From Microcaldota archaeon (GTDB taxonomy: Archaea; Micrarchaeota; Micrarchaeia; Anstonellales; Bilamarchaeaceae): a DNA stretch of 18,502 nt. Shown piece after piece: positions 13,462 through 18,502 of the stretch (position 1 is the stretch's first letter; each line of letters starts with the position of its first letter). The notes beneath the pieces are model-generated. The model was not told the DNA's origin. It worked only from the letters and a program-made list of their open reading frames with translations, and ran no database searches. The DNA lies in assembly GCA_013425425.1 (NCBI GenBank), contig JACCLJ010000098.1, forward strand, positions 1 through 18,502, written 5' to 3'. Position numbers and translations under genes: made by a program.

Positions 13462-15579
13462 ATGATGCGCCCACATCTGAATGCGGTTATAGTCGTACTG
13501 TTCCTGCTTTCCGGTATTGTTTTCCCTTTTACGGCATCGAATTACTTTTATGCCACCGAAAGCAATGTGACCATTACATCGGAGGATTTCACATTCGGCG
13601 GAAGCGATTATTCCATAATCTATTTTGACGGAACCCCGACCTTCCTTCTGAAGGAGGACCAGCTCGTGGAGGACGGCACCGAAATTTCGACCGTCGTCCA
13701 TGACTATTACGCCCAGCGCTACTATCCGTCCCAGGAGGAAATAACGGAAGTGAAAAACCTCGTGGCAAAATACAACGCAAGCAGGAACAACGGCTACGAC
13801 TGGAAGAACATGGAGGAGTACAAGTGCAGGGAAGTGCTTTTCACCGACAAGAAGATAGAGATGTACATCGACGGGCAGAACCAAAAGCTCTGGTGCCATG
13901 ACGATGCATCCTGCGAACTTAACGCAAAGCTGCTCTACCAGGCATATAATGACGCCCTCGGCCTCGGTTCCTACGAGCCGATACTCATCCCGCTCAAGAA
14001 ATTCGCATATGCAAGCTACGGCACCGATGCCATCATCGCCAACATGACGAACATGCTGGACAACATGAACGAGGACAGTGTCGTCGGGACGGTGGATTAT
14101 ATCCAGACGTCGATACCTACCCTTACGACGTATGCAAGCGACATAGAAACGGTAGTATTCAGGACGCCGAGGCTGAACGACAGCGTGGACAGGAGCGCAT
14201 GCCACCTGAAATGCTACGCCATATGCCCCTCATTCGACCTTGACCAGAGCGCGCTTACCGAACTGGACACCGCGGCAGGCACACTTTCGGAAAATATAGA
14301 GCCGCTCGCGTCCTATGCCCAGACATCGGTTTCCATACATGATAATACGATTGCAAGGCTGGGCAATTACCAGAACCTTACAACCGCAACGTCCTACGAT
14401 GCGAGGTTCTCGCCCATCGAGAGAAACGGGCTTGCGGCCGAAAGCTATGCGAGGAACGTTTCAGCGCTCGTAAGCAACACCTCCTTCAGCCTCAGCGTGG
14501 ACCGCCTCTCCGAATTGCACACCTCCATAAAAAGCAGCATCAGCAGCAGGAATTTCGAAGGGCTTGACGAGGACATCGCGGAATACGAAAGGCTTACCGC
14601 AACGGTGCGCAACTCTGCGGATTCGCTCTATGGAATTTACAACGGGTCGCTGACCGCGAAAAACACCGCCGAAACGGTGCTGTTCGAAGTCGGGACGAAA
14701 GACCTCGGCCCTGCCGAATCGGAGAGGTTCGATGAGATCAAGGCCGAACTTGCGCAGCTTGATGCGGAATTCGGTGACGGCCTCACGCCCGCGCGATATG
14801 CGGAAATGGAAGAAAGCTACACGCAGATAACGGACGATGCGACGGCCCTCCTTAAAAGCACGGAATCGGGCGGCATGTCCCAGGCGATCGTCTATTTCAG
14901 GGGATTTGCAAGGCAGGTCAATGGCGGCATAGCCGGCTTTGCCGAAAGCACGAACATAACCAGCGTGCAGGAAATACCAGAAAACAAATACCTCGTTTTA
15001 GGCGGCTTCAGCCTGCTTGTCTTCCTTTCATTCAGCGCCATACTCATGATGCTCTTCCTGTACTTCATAAAGGCGCACAACTATTCCAAAATAAAATATA
15101 TAGTCATAAGCTGCTTTGCGCTCGCCCTTATTCTCGTGGCGTTCTTCTCCGTCATGCTGTACTTTTTCATGCAGAAGACCTCGACCGATGCGACCATGGA
15201 CGAATTCCTCGTGGATTTCCAGCAGAGGGAAAACGTTGCGGTCGTTGTGAATGCTGCGCTCGCCACGGAAAGTGAAAAAAGCGCAATGGAATCCTGCGCC
15301 GCCGGCATTGCCGCTTCCATAGCCGGAGAAAACAGGACCATCGCCTCCTACTATTTTGAGGGCGGCGGAAACTGCAGGAAGATTGTTGGCTCGGGCCAGT
15401 CCACGATGACGGAGGATGCGTGCCTGTCCGAAATAAACGGCATGGGTTCGGCGATTTACCTCAATCCTTCCGGGACCATCGATGAGCCAAGGCTGTATAC
15501 GACCTATTTCAGCAAGGCGGAAATTTACGCAACGTCCGATTATTACTCCACCTGCCCGCTCTCGGCAATATTCGGGTGA
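13462..15579 (+). CDS. Large exported membrane protein with C-terminal four-Cys domain
   Basis: 705 residues, no family recognised. An N-terminal signal peptide or anchor (about 6-26) leads into a 480-residue outside region. Its first half holds Cys122, Cys145, Cys151, Cys247, Cys251 and Cys255; its second half (about 260-500) is helical, probably coiled coil. Two membrane helices (about 511-536 and 546-570) are joined by a short basic loop that should be cytoplasmic. Residues 575-705 then return outside as a domain with Cys612, Cys638, Cys654 and Cys698. Ten or more N-x-S/T sequons lie in the outside parts, fitting a glycosylated surface protein. The next gene repeats the four-Cys domain, and its ribosome site overlaps this stop codon. 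The start could be the first or second ATG (13462 or 13465). Confidence 0.85.
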   Translation: MMRPHLNAVIVVLFLLSGIVFPFTASNYFYATESNVTITSEDFTFGGSDYSIIYFDGTPTFLLKEDQLVEDGTEISTVVHDYYAQRYYPSQEEITEVKNLVAKYNASRNNGYDWKNMEEYKCREVLFTDKKIEMYIDGQNQKLWCHDDASCELNAKLLYQAYNDALGLGSYEPILIPLKKFAYASYGTDAIIANMTNMLDNMNEDSVVGTVDYIQTSIPTLTTYASDIETVVFRTPRLNDSVDRSACHLKCYAICPSFDLDQSALTELDTAAGTLSENIEPLASYAQTSVSIHDNTIARLGNYQNLTTATSYDARFSPIERNGLAAESYARNVSALVSNTSFSLSVDRLSELHTSIKSSISSRNFEGLDEDIAEYERLTATVRNSADSLYGIYNGSLTAKNTAETVLFEVGTKDLGPAESERFDEIKAELAQLDAEFGDGLTPARYAEMEESYTQITDDATALLKSTESGGMSQAIVYFRGFARQVNGGIAGFAESTNITSVQEIPENKYLVLGGFSLLVFLSFSAILMMLFLYFIKAHNYSKIKYIVISCFALALILVAFFSVMLYFFMQKTSTDATMDEFLVDFQQRENVAVVVNAALATESEKSAMESCAAGIAASIAGENRTIASYYFEGGGNCRKIVGSGQSTMTEDACLSEINGMGSAIYLNPSGTIDEPRLYTTYFSKAEIYATSDYYSTCPLSAIFG
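15575..15579 (+). promoter_or_regulatory. GGTGA ribosome-binding site overlapping a stop codon
   Basis: GGTGA contains the TGA stop of the upstream gene, and 4 nt (ACCT) later comes the ATG at 15584. This fixes the downstream start and indicates translational coupling. Confidence 0.65.
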
Positions 15580-15583
15580 ACCT

Positions 15584-16069
15584 ATGGCATCAGACAACGT
15601 GAAAAACGCAGCGGTAATCATCATAATTGTCGCGGTCCTGGCATTGTCCTATTCCCTGGTCCTGCAGCCGCAGACTCCGGCAGTTTTCGAAAAGGGCGCG
15701 GAGGTAAACCAGGAGACTTTCCTTTCCCTTCTTTCGGATGCCGATAAAATCTATATCGTCATGGACATAAGGAACGCTTCCAACAGCATCGTCAGCACGA
15801 ACATACTGCAGTGCGGGGTTGATTTCGCGGGCAGCCGCGGCCTTGCCGGGAGGAATGTATCTTATGTTTCTATGGACGATAATGGCTGCGCCCTTAGCAT
15901 AAATGAAAAAGGAGTGACGGATACGGTGCCTAACTGCATAAGGATGCTCAACGGCGCCGAAGGCATAAGCCTTTACATATACGAGGGCAGCGAGACGAAA
16001 TACTACACGAAAGCGGCAGCGATAGGCGTTAACGGGAATTATCAGCTGGGAACCTGCGAGCTGCGCTAG
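15584..16069 (+). CDS. Membrane-anchored four-Cys domain protein, paralogous to the upstream C-terminal domain
   Basis: 161 residues. One N-terminal hydrophobic helix (about 8-27, Ile/Val/Ala-rich) anchors an outside domain. That domain has Cys77, Cys102, Cys118 and Cys158, with spacings 25, 16 and 40. The last domain of the preceding protein has spacings 26, 16 and 44. Local contexts match too: aromatic strand then (N/G)C, (A/N)C(L/I), a strand with Y before a YYxx(A/S) stretch, and TC(P/E)L near the end. The two proteins are therefore probably related by domain duplication and may form a complex. An in-frame upstream ATG exists at 15482, but the GGTGA site and hydrophobic anchor support 15584. 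It converges on the aRF1 gene, 9 bp apart. The function is unknown. Confidence 0.82.
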   Translation: MASDNVKNAAVIIIIVAVLALSYSLVLQPQTPAVFEKGAEVNQETFLSLLSDADKIYIVMDIRNASNSIVSTNILQCGVDFAGSRGLAGRNVSYVSMDDNGCALSINEKGVTDTVPNCIRMLNGAEGISLYIYEGSETKYYTKAAAIGVNGNYQLGTCELR

Positions 16070-16078
16070 CCGCCCTGC

Positions 16079-18502
16079 TCATCTTGTCTTATATCTTAGG
16101 AATGCGCCTATCCCCCCGAATCCGGTCAGGAACTGCGCTCCTTCCGTAGTATTCGTCGATATTATTTCAATCGGAATCTCATGCTGGGTTGCAAGCTCCT
16201 CAAGGTCGTCCAGGAGGGATTTGCTGCTTTCGCGCCTCATTTCGGAATTGCATTTCGCGCAGGGAATCCTGTCTGCCGGCTTCTCCTTCGTTATCTTCCT
16301 TTCGGCATTTCCGCATGAGGGGCACGTGTATTCCGCTGCGATGTAATCCAGGCCTTCGGAAAGAAGGGCCTTTTCCGCCTGCTTGCTGATTATGGCATCC
16401 CTGACCTGCTTCTCGCCATAAGTCGCGAGCCCTTCGCTCACGACCTCCCTTATGAATCTCTCGACTATTATCCTTTCCTTGATTGCCTCCTGCTCGGCGA
16501 GTATGGTGGAGCTCTTTTCAAGCACCTCGCGCACTCCGTATTCGTCCGTATAGCCGGTGTCAACCACGCCCATGACTTTTATCTGGTAATTGAAAGGGCT
16601 CATTTTCATGAAAAACTCCTTTGTCGGCCCCGGCCCTCCGACAATAACACCCTTCACCCTGCCGAGGAATGCCACGTCCATGCTTTCGCCTACGCGCTTG
16701 TAGTATTTCTCTATGCTCTCCTCGATTAGCCGCTCATATCTCCGGGCGCTGTTGTGGACGACGAATCCGTTTGCTATGAAATTGGAGTGCACGGGAATGG
16801 TGATGTCATGGAAATTTTCCCGGCTTTCGACAGCGGTCTTTGATTTGATGGCGGCGACGGTCACATCCGAGTCATGCACCCTTCTCAGGTAATCATATGC
16901 TCTTTTGCCATTTTCGCTATTGGCATGCTTCCCGAAAACGGAAAGGATATTTTTTGCAAACGCTTCCCTTCCGAGCGGTTTTTTGTTCCTGAAGAAGCAG
17001 CTTGCGGCATGGAAATCGCTCGTTTTCAGCCCCAGCTCTTTTGCAAGCCTGAAAACCTCCCTCCCGTCTATGGGGATCTGGTCTGCGTATTGCTGCCTTA
17101 TTTCCCGGTTGCACGCCTTTTCCAGCTTTTCCTTCTTGTCGCTGCGTGTGAAGCCTATATTTTCCCTGAAGAGCCGCAGAGAATGCTTATCGGATATGGA
17201 AACGCACCATTGTTTGTTTCCTTTTACTTTTTTTTCGGAGAATGAAGAGAGGATGCCCAGCCGCAGAAGAAGGAGTTGTACCTTCTGCATCAGCTTTTTG
17301 CCGGTCATCGCGATATCCACGCGGTTTCCGTGCATGTATCCCTCTGCATCGTAAAGGCCGGACAGGAATGCCGCCACGACCCGGTTGTCGCACTTTGGAA
17401 TGTCCTTCGGGACGTCGCGCTCCCGGCGCACTGTCTCGGGGGCGATTTGCGCCAATGCTTTCACGAATTCAAGGGAATATATGCGTATTTCATAATACGG
17501 TTTCTTTGCGAAACTGCCTCTCTGCCCTGTTTTGTCAACCATCCGGACGACTGGCTCGACTCCTATAGCCTTTTTCACAAGCCGGCAATAATCTTCAACA
17601 AGCTCTTTGCTTCCCTCATAAATGATTATCCTGTTTCCGTCCTCGGTTCCATCCCCGCATATTATGCCCAAAAGCCTTGCAAGGTTTTCATCCCAGCATT
17701 CCGGCAATGCGAGGGTTTTTCTGGCAAGCCTGTTTTCGTCCAGAGCAAGCCCGTACATAGTATATATTTTGCGCAGGTTCTTGTCGGACGGCGTTTGTTT
17801 TCCGCTTTCCAGATAGGATATTATCATCTGGCTAACGCCTATGCTCTCCGCGGCTTTTTTCTGTGAACTGCCCAGCCTTATTCTTGCATCGCGCAATTTT
17901 TTTCTTTCATTTTCATCCAAAATGATGCGCATATCCGGCTCGAAAGCTACCTTATGCCTTCCTCCGCCGCAGTTGATTTTTTTGGCAATCAAAATCCTGT
18001 CGTTTTCATCCAGGTCCTTCGCAAATTTTTCCTTCACGCCGTGTTCGCTGAGAACGAAAAAGCGATGGTAGGGCGTGGCCCTTATCTCATATGCCGGGCA
18101 TTTCGTTTCTATTATTATGGAATGCTTCGCAGGAGTTACGAAAAAATCGGATGCCACATGCCCTGAAGTTTTCGAAGTGGAAAAATCCAGCCCGACGATT
18201 CCGGAGCCCAGCTTGAAATTCTCCACATCTATAATCTCCCCATCGCCCTTTACGAGCAGCGTGCCGGAAGCAAGGCACTGGCCCCCCTTCCTTATCTTGG
18301 CATGCGCCATGGAATTCAGTTTCTTGACTATCTTGGTTTCGGTTCCGTGGATGATTGCGAGGGTCGCCTCCCTTCCGTCCATTACGACCACGCCATAGCT
18401 GTCCTTCGTCTCCATCATGTTCTGGAGCGGCTCGAGGAAAAATCTCGAATCGCACCTGTACGTCCCGATTTTCAGCTGTTCGGGCGGCTCGAGCGAAAAG
18501 AG
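16079..18502 (-). CDS. prf1: Peptide chain release factor aRF1, interrupted by an intein (partial, N-terminus cut off)
   Basis: aRF1 recognises stop codons and triggers peptide release through its GGQ loop. The frame stays open to the right edge, so the first roughly 105 residues are missing. Visible from the edge are YRCDSRFFLEPL and then, numbered from the Met at 18416-18418, YGVVVMDGREATL and RKGGQ (Gly45-Gly46-Gln47). An intein occupies 48-556; the factor resumes at Ser557 with SARRYERLIEE, then VIVGGPGPTKEFF and a C-terminal domain with a zinc-type site (Cys699, 702, 720, 723), ending FLRYKTR. Joined exteins restore GGQSARR exactly. With the missing N-terminus the spliced factor would be about 405 residues, the family's normal length. 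It must splice to be active. Confidence 0.95.
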   Translation of the reverse strand, partial: LFSLEPPEQLKIGTYRCDSRFFLEPLQNMMETKDSYGVVVMDGREATLAIIHGTETKIVKKLNSMAHAKIRKGGQCLASGTLLVKGDGEIIDVENFKLGSGIVGLDFSTSKTSGHVASDFFVTPAKHSIIIETKCPAYEIRATPYHRFFVLSEHGVKEKFAKDLDENDRILIAKKINCGGGRHKVAFEPDMRIILDENERKKLRDARIRLGSSQKKAAESIGVSQMIISYLESGKQTPSDKNLRKIYTMYGLALDENRLARKTLALPECWDENLARLLGIICGDGTEDGNRIIIYEGSKELVEDYCRLVKKAIGVEPVVRMVDKTGQRGSFAKKPYYEIRIYSLEFVKALAQIAPETVRRERDVPKDIPKCDNRVVAAFLSGLYDAEGYMHGNRVDIAMTGKKLMQKVQLLLLRLGILSSFSEKKVKGNKQWCVSISDKHSLRLFRENIGFTRSDKKEKLEKACNREIRQQYADQIPIDGREVFRLAKELGLKTSDFHAASCFFRNKKPLGREAFAKNILSVFGKHANSENGKRAYDYLRRVHDSDVTVAAIKSKTAVESRENFHDITIPVHSNFIANGFVVHNSARRYERLIEESIEKYYKRVGESMDVAFLGRVKGVIVGGPGPTKEFFMKMSPFNYQIKVMGVVDTGYTDEYGVREVLEKSSTILAEQEAIKERIIVERFIREVVSEGLATYGEKQVRDAIISKQAEKALLSEGLDYIAAEYTCPSCGNAERKITKEKPADRIPCAKCNSEMRRESSKSLLDDLEELATQHEIPIEIISTNTTEGAQFLTGFGGIGAFLRYKTR
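16751..18277 (-). mobile_element. aRF1 GGQ-site intein with LAGLIDADG endonuclease and XRE helix-turn-helix
   Basis: 509 codons from Cys48 to Asn556 of the host frame, followed by Ser as the +1 residue. Splicing motifs are complete: block A CLASGTLL with Cys1, block B TPYHRF (His118), block F/G ITIPVHSNFIANGF and terminal VVHN (His555, Asn556). This is class 1 architecture. Two LAGLIDADG motifs, LLGIICGDG (249-257, Asp256) and FLSGLYDAEG (351-360, Asp357), mark a homing endonuclease with both catalytic acids kept. Between block B and the first LAGLIDADG lies an extra domain (about 174-223) with the Cro/C1-type pattern RLGSSQKKAAESIGVSQ then ISYLESGKQTP, a DNA-binding helix-turn-helix. Residues about 450-530 are a further helical segment before block F. 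All parts look intact, so both splicing and homing should be possible. Confidence 0.93.

Noticed and set aside
13432..14205. 257-codon open frame antisense to the 705-residue surface protein
   Set aside because: No start context, unusual His/Val-rich composition, and the plus-strand gene has a signal peptide, TATA box and a coupled partner.

Overview
The window is archaeal. It carries an archaeal-type leucyl-tRNA synthetase, an MCM replicative helicase, an aRF1-type release factor, an archaeal presenilin-like protease and a short-chain polyprenyl synthase. Gene starts are often preceded by a GGTGA-like Shine-Dalgarno with a 4-nt spacer, and A/T-rich TATA-like boxes lie in most intergenic gaps. 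Genes are tightly packed, with no gap above 300 bp. I saw no rRNA, tRNA, CRISPR array or transposase. The content would suit a small-genome (DPANN-like) or euryarchaeal lineage, but I cannot assign a phylum from the sequence alone.

Left part (1-6385): an unrecognised protein runs off the left edge on the minus strand. It has repeated winged-helix-like modules separated by a very acidic linker. Next come a folding inverted-repeat element (1395-1473) and a Glu/Leu/Phe/Val dehydrogenase, both before a plus-strand run. That run holds a small zinc-ribbon protein, a RelB/RelE-type toxin-antitoxin pair whose promoter has four TATAC boxes at exact 10-bp spacing, and the complete leucyl-tRNA synthetase.

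Middle part (6386-9292): two convergent genes are more AT-rich than their neighbours. One encodes an alpha-solenoid-like protein with 66-67-residue repeats. The other encodes an exported or membrane-anchored protein with helical repeats and a C-terminal caspase-like (clan CD) domain with a His/Cys pair. A perfect hairpin sits between them.

Right part (9293-18502): a minus-strand cluster reads MCM helicase, presenilin-like GxGD protease, then a 52-residue charged peptide. MCM has no in-frame ATG, GTG or TTG before its conserved N-terminus and appears to start at CTG. Divergent from it, across a palindromic TATA box, is a geranylgeranyl-diphosphate-type synthase. Two exported membrane proteins follow as a pair; each carries the same four-cysteine extracellular domain. 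The window ends with the 3' part of the aRF1 gene (minus strand, N-terminus cut off). It is interrupted by a 509-residue intein placed directly after the catalytic GGQ tripeptide. The intein has two LAGLIDADG motifs and an inserted XRE-type helix-turn-helix.

Functionally, information-processing genes (LeuRS, MCM, aRF1) alternate with membrane-surface genes (presenilin-like protease, surface proteins, lipid precursor synthase) and accessory genes (toxin-antitoxin, caspase-like protein, intein, repeat element).
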